A stretch of DNA of 64,000 nucleotides, from NCBI RefSeq assembly GCF_001612805.1, contig NZ_BDBD01000011.1:62001-126000 (forward strand), written 5' to 3'. The notes below the pieces were generated by a model. It was not told where the DNA came from and did not search any database. It saw only the letters and a list, made by a program, of their open reading frames with translations. The position numbers and the translations under genes were made by a program. This document shows, piece after piece, positions 43,672 to 53,028 of this stretch. Position 1 is the stretch's first letter. Every line of letters begins with the position of its first letter. The DNA comes from Nocardia coubleae NBRC 108252 (GTDB lineage: Bacteria; Actinomycetota; Actinomycetes; Mycobacteriales; Mycobacteriaceae).

Positions 43672-45242
43672 TTCGATGCTCCTGTCAGACCCTGTGTGAG
43701 TTCGGTGGATGCGGCGGCAGTCGCGAGCTCGTGTTCCGGCGTCGGCTCTGCCGCCTCGGCGGGCTTGCGCAGCAGCGTCACGGAGACGATCGCGCCGGTC
43801 AGTGCGAGGACGGCGGCGGCGACAGCGGCGACGTTCAAACCGGACGTGAATGCCATGCGGGCGGTAGCGATCAGCGCTTCGCCTACGGCGTCCGGCAGGT
43901 TCTGGGCAAACGCGAGCGCATCGGTCAGGCTCTCGTCGGCTGGTGTGCGCTCCGACATCGTGCCGCGGTAGACGGCCGTGCCGATGCTGCCGACGATCGC
44001 GATCCCCAGCGAGGTGCCGAGATCCGCGGCGGTGCTGTTGACCGCCGACGCCTCGCCCGCCTTCTCCGGCGGGGCCGCGCCGATCAGCATCCCGGGAACG
44101 AGTGCCATGGCCGGCGCGATACCGGGGTAGAGGATGTAGAAGCCGGTGAGGAGCACAGGCAGTCCGGCAACGCTGTCCACTTGGGTGAGCATCAGGTAGC
44201 CGATCGCCGAGAGCAGTAGTCCCGCTGTGATCAGGTAGGCGGGCTGCACGTGGCGTGCGAGGGTCGGCGTCACGGTGGAGACGATGATCAGCAGCAGCGC
44301 CGCGGGCAAGATCGCCAGTCCCGCAGTGAGCGGCGACAGCCCCGCCACCTGCTGCAGATACTGCGTGAACAGCAGGTAGATCCCGCCTAGGCCGATCGCC
44401 GCGAGCAAGAAGACTCCGACCGCGCCGCTGAAGGTCCGGTTTGCGAACAACCGCACATCCAGTAGCGGGCTGTCCAATTGGCCCTGCCTGCGGACGAACA
44501 CCACGCCGAACGCGAGGCCGGCCAACAGGGCGACGACGGGGACCGGTCCCAGGCCCGCCTTGGCGAACTCCTTGATGCCGTACACGATCGGCAGCACCGC
44601 GGTCATCGACAGCACCACACTGAGCAGGTCGATCCGTGCGGCGTTCGGCGTCCGATACTCCGGGATCAGCAGCGGCGCCGCGATCAGCACCAGCAGCGTG
44701 ACGGGCACGCCGATCAAGAAGGCCGCACCCCATCCGAACGCCTCCAGCAATAGGCCGCCGACCAGCGGACCGAGCGCGACACCTGCGGACACCGCGGCGG
44801 CCCACATGCCGATTGCGGTTGCTCGCTGCTTCTCGTTCCCGAACATGGTGCTGATCAAGGACAAGGTCGACGGCATCAGCGCGGCGGCGCCCAATCCCAT
44901 CAGCGCCCGAGCGCCGATCATCGATTCGATGGTGGGTGCGAACGCGGCGAACAGCGATGCGGCGCCGAAGATCAGCGAACCGGCCATCAGCAGCCGGCGG
45001 CGGCCGATCCGGTCGCCGAGGGTGCCCATGGTGACCAGTAGTCCGGCCATGACGAAGCCGTAGATGTCGTTGATCCACAGCACCTCGGTACTGCTTGCCC
45101 CCAGGTCGGCGGCGATATAAGGGGTGGCCAGGAAGAGCACGGTCATGGCCAGGAACAGGAGCACGGTCGGCAACAGCAGGACCGTCAGGCCCAGCCATTC
45201 GCGCGTTCCGGCTCGCACTTCGGTGGAAACACCGGTTGACAT
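43668..45242 (-). CDS. MFS drug exporter, DHA2 family
   Basis: 524 residues from ATG 45242, with AGGAGAAG upstream. About 14 hydrophobic segments. MTVLFLATPYIAADLGAS in TM1, GTLGDRIGRRRLL (motif A), GARALMGLGAAALMPSTLSLI (motif B), GPLVGGLLLEAFGWGAAFLIGVP (motif C), and a late GEASAVNSTAADLGTSLGIAI segment place it in DHA2, near QacA/SmvA-type exporters. Downstream partner is the PPOX-like gene, upstream (26 bp) the FMN reductase. Likely export of a redox-active or cationic toxicant. Confidence 0.94.
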   Translation of the reverse strand: MSTGVSTEVRAGTREWLGLTVLLLPTVLLFLAMTVLFLATPYIAADLGASSTEVLWINDIYGFVMAGLLVTMGTLGDRIGRRRLLMAGSLIFGAASLFAAFAPTIESMIGARALMGLGAAALMPSTLSLISTMFGNEKQRATAIGMWAAAVSAGVALGPLVGGLLLEAFGWGAAFLIGVPVTLLVLIAAPLLIPEYRTPNAARIDLLSVVLSMTAVLPIVYGIKEFAKAGLGPVPVVALLAGLAFGVVFVRRQGQLDSPLLDVRLFANRTFSGAVGVFLLAAIGLGGIYLLFTQYLQQVAGLSPLTAGLAILPAALLLIIVSTVTPTLARHVQPAYLITAGLLLSAIGYLMLTQVDSVAGLPVLLTGFYILYPGIAPAMALVPGMLIGAAPPEKAGEASAVNSTAADLGTSLGIAIVGSIGTAVYRGTMSERTPADESLTDALAFAQNLPDAVGEALIATARMAFTSGLNVAAVAAAVLALTGAIVSVTLLRKPAEAAEPTPEHELATAAASTELTQGLTGASK

Positions 45243-45268
45243 TTCTTCTCCTAGAAGGTTTTTCGAAT

Positions 45269-45763
45269 TCACGAGATGTAAGGGCGGGCGGCGCGCAGGG
45301 CGCGGCCCCACCACAGGAGCTGGTCGGTCATTCGTTCAGCGGCCTCAGCCCGGAAGGGATCACCGACGACATCGGGGACGGTCATGGCATGCAGGCTGGT
45401 GAAGACCGCCCGGAGCTGTTCCACCGCGGCCCGGCCCCCGGTCGGCGACCCATAGGCGATGAATCCGACCGGTTTGGCTCGCCATTCCGCCGCGAAGCAG
45501 TCGATGGCGTTCTTGACCGCACCTGGATAGCCGCGATTGACTTCGGCCGTAGCCACGACGAAGGCATCGGCCCCGGCCAGCCAGGGCGCGAGATCTCGCA
45601 CGGCGTGCCCGTCGCCCGGCACCGCGGGGAGACAGGCCAGCGAAAGATCGATGACGTCGGTCTCGAATTCGGTTCGGCTCGCCGCATATTCGGCGAATCG
45701 CTCGGTGGCGGCGACACCGGAGCGTTCGGTGAGGATCGCCATCCGCAGTGGCTCTTGGTTCAT
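45269..45763 (-). CDS. NAD(P)H-dependent FMN reductase (flavodoxin-like)
   Basis: 164 residues from ATG 45763. The FMN_red fold shows MAILTERSGVAATERFAEYA with a degenerate phosphate loop, VVATAEVNRGYPGAVKNAIDCF (the PEYNxSxPxxLKNAID-like signature) and KPVGFIAYGSPTGGRAAVEQLR. It is the first gene of an operon with the DHA2 exporter and a PPOX protein and is divergent from the first SARP regulator, so a quinone or nitro reductase role in detoxification or tailoring is plausible. Confidence 0.9.
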   Translation of the reverse strand: MNQEPLRMAILTERSGVAATERFAEYAASRTEFETDVIDLSLACLPAVPGDGHAVRDLAPWLAGADAFVVATAEVNRGYPGAVKNAIDCFAAEWRAKPVGFIAYGSPTGGRAAVEQLRAVFTSLHAMTVPDVVGDPFRAEAAERMTDQLLWWGRALRAARPYIS

Positions 45764-45789
45764 GGTGATCACAGTGCGGGCACGGCCTT

Positions 45790-45822
45790 CGGATTCACTC
45801 CGGATGAACTCCAGCCGGACTC
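45790..45822 (+). promoter_or_regulatory. Three tandem 11-bp repeats before SARP gene (putative SARP operator)
   Basis: CGGATTCACTC (45790-45800), CGGATGAACTC (45801-45811) and CAGCCGGACTC (45812-45822) lie head to tail. SARP proteins bind direct heptamer repeats spaced at 11 bp (one helical turn), usually overlapping -35 boxes. They lie 17 bases before the ATG of the SARP gene at 45840 and 27 bases from the divergent operon's start, so autoregulation and control of the operon are both possible. Confidence 0.5.
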
Positions 45823-45839
45823 CGGGTTACCGTTGCGGC

Positions 45840-48800
45840 ATGCGTTTCGGGGTGCTCGGTCCACTCGCCGTGTGGACATCGGAAGGGCGCCCGGTCCGGG
45901 TCGCGGAGCTGAAGGTCCGAATTCTGCTCGCCCATCTGCTGGTCAGTGCGGGCGAGGTCGTTCCGGCAGACCGGCTGATCGACGACATGTGGGGTGACAA
46001 ACTCCCGGCCAACCCGTCGGGGGCGCTGCAGACCCGCGTGTCGCAGCTGCGGCGCGCGCTCGAGGACGCCGAGCCCGGCGGCCGGGACCTCATCGTCTCC
46101 CGCGCCCCCGGCTACGCGCTGTCACCGGCGGCGACAGTCGATGCCACCCGCTTCCAGCGGTTGATCAGCGATGCCGCACGAACGGCCGACCCGAGTGCGG
46201 TCGCACGGATGCTCGGCGACGCTCTGACCCTCTGGCGCGGCCCGGCCCTGGCCGATTTCGCCGACGAGGAATTCGCGCGTCCGGTGATCGCCCGCCTCGA
46301 CGAGCAACGGTTGACTGCCACGGAACTGCGTGCCGAAGCTCGGCTGGAGCTGGGCGAGCACGGGTTACTCGCGGACGAGTTGAGCGATCTGGTCGCCCAG
46401 CATCCGCTGCGCGAACGACTACGCGCCGCCCACTTGCGCGCGCTGTACCGGGCGGGCCGCCAGGGCGAGGCCTTGGCGAGCTTCCATGATCTGCGCACCC
46501 GCCTGGCCGATGAGCTCGGCGTGGATCCCGGTCCGGAGCTGGCCGCATTGCATCAGGCCATCCTGGAACAGGACAACACGCTGGGCCCGGCGCCAGCCGT
46601 TCGCGCCCGGACGAACCTACCGGCCCCGGTGAACGAACTGATCGGCCGGGACGCCGCCATGGCGCAGGTGCGTGATCTGCTGGCCGAGGCTCGGCTGGTC
46701 ACTCTGACCGGGCCTGGTGGTGTCGGCAAGACCCGGCTGGCCATCGAATGCGCGCGCACGGTGTCGAGCGGATTCCCCGACGGGACTTGGCTGGTGGAGC
46801 TGGCCGTGGAAGGCCCGAGCACCCGGGTCACCGACGCCGTTCTGGCGGCGCTCGAACTGCGCGACGACACGGTCACCGTGGGCGATCGGCTGCCGGAGAC
46901 GCTGCGGGATCGCCGCCTGCTGCTGGTGTTGGACAACTGCGAGCACGTGATAGAGCAGGTGGCCACGCTCAGCGCCGAGCTACTGCGGGCGGCGCCCGGC
47001 TTGCGCATCCTCGCGACCAGCCAGGAGCCCCTCGACATCAGCGGCGAGCGGCTGTTCGTGGTCCCGCCGCTCGACCTCGCGTCGGCGGCAGTAGAGCTGT
47101 TTGTCGCGCGAACGGTTGCGGCGGTACCGGACTTTCGCCTCGACGCCGGCAACGCCGCCGCCATCGCCTCGATCTGCCGGAGGTTGGATGGCATCCCGCT
47201 CGCTCTGGAACTGGCGGCGAGCCGGGTGCGGGCGCTGGGGGTGCACGAGCTGGACCGGCGGTTGCACGACCGGTTCCGGCTGCTGGGTTCGGGGCCGCGC
47301 GATGCGCCGCCACGGCAACGGACACTGCGCGCGATGATCGACTGGAGCTGGGAGCTGCTCAGCGAGCCCGAGCGAATCGTACTGCGCCGTTTGGCGATTC
47401 ACGCGGACGGCGCCACCCTGGACGCGGTCGAGGCGGCTTGTGGTCTCGATGCCCTCGACTCGCTCACACGGCTGGTCGATCGGTCGCTGCTGACCGTCTC
47501 CGGCACCGACGAACCCCGCTATCGAATGCTCGAATCCGTGGCCGCCTACGGCATCGAACGACTTCGGGAAGCCGATGAGTTCGATGAGGTCCGGCATCGG
47601 CACCGCGAGTACTACACCGAGTTCGCCGAGCGCGCCGACGCCCATCTCCGCGGCCCGGAACAGCGACAGTGGCTGCGCCGCTTGGACGCCGAGGCTCCCA
47701 ATCTGCGGGCCGCGCTCGATGATTCCGACCCCGAAACCGGTAGCAGGCTCGTGGACGCTCTGGCCTGGTACTGGGTATTGCGCGGACGTCTCGGCGAGGG
47801 CGTTCGAGCAATGTCGGCTTTCCCTTCGGACCGGCGCGCGATGCTCTGGCGGGCCGGGTTCGCTCGGCGACTCGGCCAGCATTCCGACGAGCCCGTGACG
47901 CCGACGGGACAGCCGGAGAACGGGCGAGCGGAATGGTTCGTCGCCTTCGCGCAGAGCCTTATCGGCGAACGAAACGACGAGACTCCGGCCGTGCGCAGCC
48001 TGGCCGATTTCCGGGCGACCGGCGATCAATGGGGCGTTGCCGCCGCTCTTGTCACCCGCGCCCAGCACGCGCTGATTCGCAGTGACCTGGCCGCCCTGGC
48101 CGAGTACGGCGAGCAGAGCATGGCGATGTTCACCGAGCTCGGTGACCGCTGGGGGCAGGTGCAGGCGACCCAGATGCTCGGCCGCCATGCCGAGATCGTC
48201 GGGGACTACGACCGGGCGAGACGGCTGCACCGGGACGGATTACGGATGGCAGAGGAGCTCGAGCTGTGGACCGAGTTATCTGACAAGCTCTCCGCGCTCG
48301 GCCGGATCGCCCTGCTGAGCGGCGACCTCGCGCACGCCGACGAACTGCACCGCCAAGCAATGCGATTGGCTTCCGAACACGGCTACCAGCTGGGGGAGGA
48401 GTTCGCCGAGCTCGGGCTGGCCATCGCTGCCCGGCGGCGCGGTGACCTGGATGCCGCCGAAACGCACTTGCGTCGCTGGTTGTCATGGGAGGGACAGCTC
48501 GACTCCGATTTCGGGATCGCCTTCATCATGGCCGAACTGGGATTCATCGCCGAGTTGCGCGGTGACGCGCAGGCCGCGCGCGCCCTGCACCTGTCCGGCT
48601 TGTCGGCCGCACGGCAGACCGGTGATCCTCGCGCGGTCGCGCTCGCCTTGGAGGGCTTGGCCGGCGCGGAGGCGCTGACCGGCAGACCGGAGACGGCGGC
48701 CCAACTCCTCGGTGCGGCCGAAAGGACGCGGACCGCTGTGGGGGCGCCGCTACCGGACGCGGAACGCGGCGATGTCGTGCGGATCATTGCGCTGGTGCGC

Positions 48801-48884
48801 GCCGAACTCGGCGAAACGGCGTTCGAGGCGGCGTTCCGAAAGGGTGCTGACGACCCGGCGGCGACCATCCCGAAGGAGCTCTGA
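45840..48884 (+). CDS. AfsR/SARP-type regulator (BTAD-NB-ARC-TPR)
   Basis: 1014 residues. Residues 1-95: OmpR-like winged helix (MRFGVLGPLAVW, AELKVRILLAHLLVSAGEVV, LQTRVSQLRRAL). 100-245: BTAD with RLTATELRAEARLELG and DELGVDPGPELAALHQAIL. 270-520: NB-ARC/STAND ATPase, P-loop GPGGVGKTRLA, Walker B LLLVLDNCEHV, ATSQEPLDI sensor and RMxDGxPLALELAA-like GIPLALELAA. The rest is TPR-like helices (YDRARRLHRDGLRMAEELE...). It is a signal-dependent activator and a paralogue of the gene at 53029, each divergent from a redox operon. Confidence 0.94.
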   Translation: MRFGVLGPLAVWTSEGRPVRVAELKVRILLAHLLVSAGEVVPADRLIDDMWGDKLPANPSGALQTRVSQLRRALEDAEPGGRDLIVSRAPGYALSPAATVDATRFQRLISDAARTADPSAVARMLGDALTLWRGPALADFADEEFARPVIARLDEQRLTATELRAEARLELGEHGLLADELSDLVAQHPLRERLRAAHLRALYRAGRQGEALASFHDLRTRLADELGVDPGPELAALHQAILEQDNTLGPAPAVRARTNLPAPVNELIGRDAAMAQVRDLLAEARLVTLTGPGGVGKTRLAIECARTVSSGFPDGTWLVELAVEGPSTRVTDAVLAALELRDDTVTVGDRLPETLRDRRLLLVLDNCEHVIEQVATLSAELLRAAPGLRILATSQEPLDISGERLFVVPPLDLASAAVELFVARTVAAVPDFRLDAGNAAAIASICRRLDGIPLALELAASRVRALGVHELDRRLHDRFRLLGSGPRDAPPRQRTLRAMIDWSWELLSEPERIVLRRLAIHADGATLDAVEAACGLDALDSLTRLVDRSLLTVSGTDEPRYRMLESVAAYGIERLREADEFDEVRHRHREYYTEFAERADAHLRGPEQRQWLRRLDAEAPNLRAALDDSDPETGSRLVDALAWYWVLRGRLGEGVRAMSAFPSDRRAMLWRAGFARRLGQHSDEPVTPTGQPENGRAEWFVAFAQSLIGERNDETPAVRSLADFRATGDQWGVAAALVTRAQHALIRSDLAALAEYGEQSMAMFTELGDRWGQVQATQMLGRHAEIVGDYDRARRLHRDGLRMAEELELWTELSDKLSALGRIALLSGDLAHADELHRQAMRLASEHGYQLGEEFAELGLAIAARRRGDLDAAETHLRRWLSWEGQLDSDFGIAFIMAELGFIAELRGDAQAARALHLSGLSAARQTGDPRAVALALEGLAGAEALTGRPETAAQLLGAAERTRTAVGAPLPDAERGDVVRIIALVRAELGETAFEAAFRKGADDPAATIPKEL

Positions 48885-48961
48885 TCCGTCAGGTTTCCAC
48901 CGATCCGGCACTTGGTGCGCCGGTAGACCAGTCGATCCTGGTGGCTAACGGGTAGGCGGGT

Positions 48962-49288
48962 TCACGTCTCGGCAGGGGGTGGCCGGTTCGAAGCCGCGGT
49001 CTGTTGTGCCATACGCGTGAGCGCTGCCAAAGCGGCCTGGTGTTCGCGATAGGCCAGCCGACCGTGATCGGTCAGCGCGAGCCAGGTTTTCGGCCTGCGC
49101 CCGAGATATCCCTTGCGGACCGCGACGTAGCCGGCGTCCTCGAGCACGGTCATCGCTTTCGACAGTGTCGACTTGTTCAAATCGCACAAATCCGCGACGG
49201 TGCCGAACTCGGCCTGCTTGCAGCCTTCCAAGAACGCGACCAGCTTCAACCGTGGCAGCGAGCCCAGCACATCGCTCAGCTCAGGCAT
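48962..49288 (-). CDS. Winged-helix transcriptional regulator (MarR/HTH_34-like)
   Basis: 108 residues from ATG 49288. The HTH reads LPRLKLVAFLEGCKQAEFGTVADLCDLNKSTLSKAMTVLEDAGYVAVRKGYLGRRPKTWLALTDHGR, the pattern of the small winged-helix family in which a wing with KGYxGRRPxTWxxLT follows the recognition helix. It overlaps the upstream membrane gene by 13 bases, so both come from one transcript. Such pairs (regulator plus small membrane protein) are common in actinomycetes. Target unknown. Confidence 0.92.
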   Translation of the reverse strand: MPELSDVLGSLPRLKLVAFLEGCKQAEFGTVADLCDLNKSTLSKAMTVLEDAGYVAVRKGYLGRRPKTWLALTDHGRLAYREHQAALAALTRMAQQTAASNRPPPAET

Positions 49289-49761
49289 GTAGCCCGCCGC
49301 TGCCGTTCCAGCACCCACCACCCGATGCCGCCGAGGAGAACGGCAGAGATGACATGAGCCCATCCGTCGAGAAACCCTTGCGCCACGCTGGACACCAGCA
49401 CCAACACCAGAAACAGCGAAACCCGTTGCCAGCGCCGCCGAGGCAGGTCGAGCAGATACCGCGGAGCCACTCCGTTGCTGCGTTGTCTGTGCCATACCCA
49501 GGTCATCAGGGCAAGGAATACACAGAATATTGCGCCCCCGATCGACATGACCGCCCAGAAGTCCGCATCGTCGGACTCGGGGCGGGCAAGGCCTACCACG
49601 AGAAGGCTGGAGGCTCCCAGCAGTGCCGCCACCGGTGGAACCCATTGGGGCACAGGCGTCGCGGTGCGGGCTCGCATGGTGGCCGAGGCGGCGATGTCGA
49701 GCTGGTCTTGCGGGGACGGTTCGCCTTTCACGATGGTTACTGTATGCCAATAGGTTTCCAT
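49276..49761 (-). CDS. Four-helix membrane protein paired with regulator
   Basis: 161 residues. Cytoplasmic N-terminus (about 40 residues), then four hydrophobic helices (about 40-60, 68-88, 110-128, 130-150) and a basic tail. Its 3' end overlaps the start of the winged-helix regulator by 13 bases. Probably a membrane partner controlled by, or modulating, that regulator. Family not recognised. Confidence 0.75.
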   Translation of the reverse strand: METYWHTVTIVKGEPSPQDQLDIAASATMRARTATPVPQWVPPVAALLGASSLLVVGLARPESDDADFWAVMSIGGAIFCVFLALMTWVWHRQRSNGVAPRYLLDLPRRRWQRVSLFLVLVLVSSVAQGFLDGWAHVISAVLLGGIGWWVLERQRRATCLS

Positions 49762-50041
49762 GTAGCAACCTATTTCTTAGCTGGCTCCAAGCCGTCGTCG
49801 GCATTTTCGTGCGCTCGCGAGGTCCCCTCTGACCAGCCGAATCGCGCGCCTAGCGGCAATTCAGTGCGCTGGAGTGGAATGTCGAGGTGTGTTCTGAGCT
49901 GCAAGGCTTCCGCGACGGCGGCGCGGGCCCGACGAGAGGCGGGCATGACCTTGACCATGAGGATCTCTGGTCGACATGGCTGCCAGTATCGGCGTATTAC
50001 AATGCAGCGCAACGCGAGTCGGCTGACAGACTGGAGGAGGA

Positions 50042-51016
50042 GTGCGCAGAGCTACCGTCACCCGATTCGGACCCGCCGCCGATGTAGTGGAAGTCGGTGA
50101 CTATTCCCCCGGTGCGCTCGAGGCGGGGGAGGTGGCTGTGCGCATGACAGCGGCCTCGATCAACCCCTCGGATCTGGTGACAATCGCCGGAGCCTATCCG
50201 TCGCGAACGCCTCTTCCGCTTGTACCCGGGTTCGAGGGGGTTGGACGTGTCATCGAGACTGGGCCCGGGGTGGACATCGTCTCGATCGGTGACCGCGTGG
50301 TCCCGATCGGTAGCTCGGGAGCCTGGCAGCAGGTCAAGACAACCGCCGCACGATGGTGTTTCCGCGTGCTGCCCGAACTGACAGACGAACAGGCTGCCCT
50401 CTCATATATCAACCCGCTGACCGCGTTTCGGATGGTGGAGGATTTCGTGAATCCCCGCGGTGTCCCGACGGTGGCGGTGAACGCCGCCGGATCAGCAATC
50501 GCTGGGATGGTGGCCAGGCTCCTGCACCAGCGAGGTGTACCGCCGGTGGCACTGGTGCGTGGCGCTGTCGATCGGGAGTCGACGTCGGGTCCCGAGTGGG
50601 CGGCCGTGCTGGACACTCGCAAACCGGACTGGGAACAGGAGTTGGTCCACGTGACCGACGGCGGCCCCGAGGTTGCCTTCGATGCGATCGGCGGCGAAGA
50701 CGGGACGCGTCTGGTGTCTACGCTGCGCCACGGCGGGTCCCTGGTGCACTATGGGCTGTTGTCGGGCCGGCCGCTACCTGCCACCCTGCGCCAGCAGCGT
50801 CCCGATGTGCAGATTCACTTCTACCGACTGCGTGATTGGGTACATAGTGCCGGTTACGTCGACCTCCAGGACGGGCTCGACACAGCTGGTCGGCTTGTCC
50901 TCGACGGCACTGCGGTGTCCAGGCTGCGGCAGACATTTCCGCTGGAAGAGGTACACGCTGCCTTGTGTGCAGCACAGGAGCGTGGCGGACAGGGCAAAGT
51001 GCTCCTGCTGCCGTGA
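50042..51016 (+). CDS. Zinc-independent MDR-family quinone oxidoreductase-like protein
   Basis: 324 residues from GTG 50042 after GGAGGAG. MDR fold: VRMTAASINPSDLVTIAGAYPSRTPLPLVPGFEGVGRVIETGPGV, then VAVNAAGSAIAGMVARLLHQRGVPPVAL (nucleotide-binding) and a C-terminal LEEVHAALCAAQERGGQGKVLL. The Zn-ligand Cys/His of alcohol dehydrogenases are absent. It belongs with NADPH:quinone reductases or 2-enoyl reductases. Monocistronic. Confidence 0.92.
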   Translation: MRRATVTRFGPAADVVEVGDYSPGALEAGEVAVRMTAASINPSDLVTIAGAYPSRTPLPLVPGFEGVGRVIETGPGVDIVSIGDRVVPIGSSGAWQQVKTTAARWCFRVLPELTDEQAALSYINPLTAFRMVEDFVNPRGVPTVAVNAAGSAIAGMVARLLHQRGVPPVALVRGAVDRESTSGPEWAAVLDTRKPDWEQELVHVTDGGPEVAFDAIGGEDGTRLVSTLRHGGSLVHYGLLSGRPLPATLRQQRPDVQIHFYRLRDWVHSAGYVDLQDGLDTAGRLVLDGTAVSRLRQTFPLEEVHAALCAAQERGGQGKVLLLP

Positions 51017-51143
51017 GTTGGAGGCTGTCAATAGCCTGCGCCGCAGGTGAACCACATCGCCCGCAGCGACCACCAACGGCTCGCTGTTGACTGGCTACTG
51101 CTCTATGCGTGGCCAACCGGTGCGGCAGCCGTATCTTTCACCA

Positions 51144-51578
51144 TCAGCTGGCTCGTAGCATCTCGACGACCGCGACGGCTTGATCGAGCAAGTCGATCGG
51201 ACAGCCCCAGTAATCATAGATACCGCCGCTCGCACGATTGCTGCCGCAGACAACGAAAACGCCTGTCCCCAACTCAACCTTGAGGTGCGTGGCCAGCCAG
51301 CCGACGAAACCGCTGTTATCCACGTTACCGGGGAAGTGAAAAGAGAATATTCCGAAGCGTTCAACACTATCGTCGTCTCGGTTGAACGGGACCAGGCGAC
51401 TCCAAACTTGCTGGTCTCGGACGATGGCGAGCGTCTCGCTGGTGAGTACGGGTGGCTGGTCGACCGGAGATTCTTCGAAACACCAGACGCCATTGTGCAC
51501 GACGAGATCCGCCTGGGCGATCACCCGGCGTAGCCGCTGGTCTGTCTGTTCCGCAGTCTCTCTACTCACACTGACCAT
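51144..51578 (-). CDS. Conserved hypothetical protein (DUF6196-like)
   Basis: 144 residues, soluble, behind RBS AAAAGGAG. Sections such as RLRRVIAQADLVVHNGVWCFEE, FGIFSFHFPGNVDNSGFVGWLATHLKVELGTGVFVVCGSN and GIYDYWGCP recall the DUF6196 family of small actinobacterial proteins. Function unknown. It stands alone, facing the MDR gene. Confidence 0.7.
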   Translation of the reverse strand: MVSVSRETAEQTDQRLRRVIAQADLVVHNGVWCFEESPVDQPPVLTSETLAIVRDQQVWSRLVPFNRDDDSVERFGIFSFHFPGNVDNSGFVGWLATHLKVELGTGVFVVCGSNRASGGIYDYWGCPIDLLDQAVAVVEMLRAS

Positions 51579-51709
51579 CAGTGAAACTCCTTTTATATGA
51601 GCCCGGTGATCTTAACCGGGGATGAGCGATCGCATGTTTCGTAGGAATCGTAGACAGCTGAGCTACCGGAGCGGAGCGAACGTCTGTCGTGCCGGCAAGC
51701 GTTCGCCGG

Positions 51710-52153
51710 CTACTGCGATCCACGTTCCAGGACCACCACGGGAATGACCCGGCGGCTACGCGCCTCATAGGAGCGATAGACCGGAGCGAGTGCGGTCATC
51801 AGCTTCCAGAGTCGTTCTCGTTCAGCGCCTTCCGCAGTGCGAGCGCGGGCGGTGAACCGCTCGGCGAGGATCTGTACCTCGACGTCCGGGTTCGCTACCA
51901 AGTTCAGGTACCACTGGGGGTGGGTGTGGGTGATGCTCGAACCCGAGGCGACCAGAATGTAGCGGTCGCCGTCTTCCCCGTAGAACAGGCCCGTCCGGTG
52001 GAGTTTGCCTGATTTTCGGCCGCGGTGGGTGAGGACGAGGTTGGTGACACCGCCTTCTCGATATCCGCTGGCGCCGTTGGTTGCCAGGTAACGCTGGACA
52101 TGTTCCGCGACCGACGGATCGGGGCTGTCATGCACCGCAGGGTTCGATGTCAT
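51710..52153 (-). CDS. Nitroreductase-family deazaflavin (F420)-dependent oxidoreductase (DDN-like)
   Basis: 147 residues. TNLVLTHRGRKSGKLHRTGLFYGEDGDRYILVASGSSITHTHPQWYLNLVANPDVEVQI is the DDN-family core; the GRKSGKxRxTPL pattern and HPxWYxNLxANPxV are diagnostic of F420H2-dependent reductases of mycobacteria and nocardiae. Its start is 9 bp after the SDR stop, so one operon. It may reduce a quinone or nitro-aromatic in step with the SDR. Divergent from the second SARP regulator. Confidence 0.93.
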   Translation of the reverse strand: MTSNPAVHDSPDPSVAEHVQRYLATNGASGYREGGVTNLVLTHRGRKSGKLHRTGLFYGEDGDRYILVASGSSITHTHPQWYLNLVANPDVEVQILAERFTARARTAEGAERERLWKLMTALAPVYRSYEARSRRVIPVVVLERGSQ

Positions 52154-52162
52154 ATTTCCTCC

Positions 52163-52927
52163 TCAGGTTAGGACGGGGAGGCCTTGGGCGAAGCCTCCGT
52201 CGACAGCCAATTCGACGTTGGTGGTGAAGGTTGCGTCGACCGCCAGGAACAATGCTGCTGTTGCGACCTCCTCGACTGTGCCGGTGCGCTTGAGCGGGGT
52301 GGACTCGTGACCTTGCCGGACGAACTCTTCTCGTTCCGCGGCACTCAGGCCCGCTACGCCCATCGTCGGGGTCTCGATGTAGCCGGGTGCCACCGAGTTC
52401 ACCCGGATCTTGCGCGGTAGCAGCTCGGCCGCGAGCACATGAGCGAAGGCGCGGGTGGCCTCCTTGGATGCGGAGTAGGCACTCAACCCGGGGAAGACGA
52501 CATCGTTGCCGACCGTGGTGAAGACGATCGAGCTGCCGTCGGTCAGCAGCGGCGCCAGGGCTTGGACGGTGAAGAAGGCGCCTTTGGTGTTGATGGCGAA
52601 ATGCCGGTCCCAGGCGTCCTCGGTCACTTGGGCGAGTTCGGCGAACTCGGCGATCCCGTGGTTGACGAAGAGGTGGTCGATCCGGCCCAGCCGCTGCTGG
52701 ACGATCTCGCCCAGCGCGGTGATGTCGGCCATGCTGGCGGCATCGGACCGCACCACATGCACGGCTCGTCCCGCCAGTTCGGTCCGGGCGTCTTCGAGTG
52801 TCTTTTCGTTGCGGCCGGTGAGCACGACCTCGGCGCCACCGTCGAGCAGAGCTTTGGCGATTGCCAAGCCCATGCCGTGCGTACCGCCGGTGACGACGGC
52901 TTTCTTGCCCGCAAGCTTGTTGCTCAT
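52163..52927 (-). CDS. Short-chain dehydrogenase/reductase
   Basis: 254 residues. Classical SDR: GGTHGMGLAIAKALLDGGAEVVLTGRNEKTL (TGxxxGxG), LFVNHGIAEF (NNAG variant), Ser in SSIVFTTVGND, YSASKEATRAF (YxxxK) and VNSVAPGYIETP. NAD(P)(H)-dependent oxidoreductase, substrate unknown. It begins about 100 bp from the second SARP gene in the opposite direction and leads the two-gene operon with the F420-type reductase. Confidence 0.93.
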   Translation of the reverse strand: MSNKLAGKKAVVTGGTHGMGLAIAKALLDGGAEVVLTGRNEKTLEDARTELAGRAVHVVRSDAASMADITALGEIVQQRLGRIDHLFVNHGIAEFAELAQVTEDAWDRHFAINTKGAFFTVQALAPLLTDGSSIVFTTVGNDVVFPGLSAYSASKEATRAFAHVLAAELLPRKIRVNSVAPGYIETPTMGVAGLSAAEREEFVRQGHESTPLKRTGTVEEVATAALFLAVDATFTTNVELAVDGGFAQGLPVLT

Positions 52928-52984
52928 GAACTTCTCCTGTTCGTCTCGGTATGACAGGTTCGACTATGCGCGGCAGCGCTTTCG

Positions 52985-53026
52985 ATACACTCGCAGTCCG
53001 CATTCGGTCGGTCAGTACACTCACAG
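52985..53026 (+). promoter_or_regulatory. Repeated TACACTC(G/A)CAG before second SARP gene
   Basis: ATACACTCGCAG (52985-52996) and GTACACTCACAG (53015-53026) share 10 of 12 positions and are 30 bp apart just upstream of GTG 53029. They could be operators or tandem promoter elements for the leaderless-looking SARP gene; the spacing is not the 11/22-bp SARP period. Confidence 0.35.
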
Positions 53027-53028
53027 CG

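Noticed and set aside
45569..45600. SARP start further upstream (ORF open from 45537)
   Set aside because: The winged-helix start MRFGVLGPL at 45840 matches the paralogue and family; upstream sequence overlaps the FMN reductase gene antisense.
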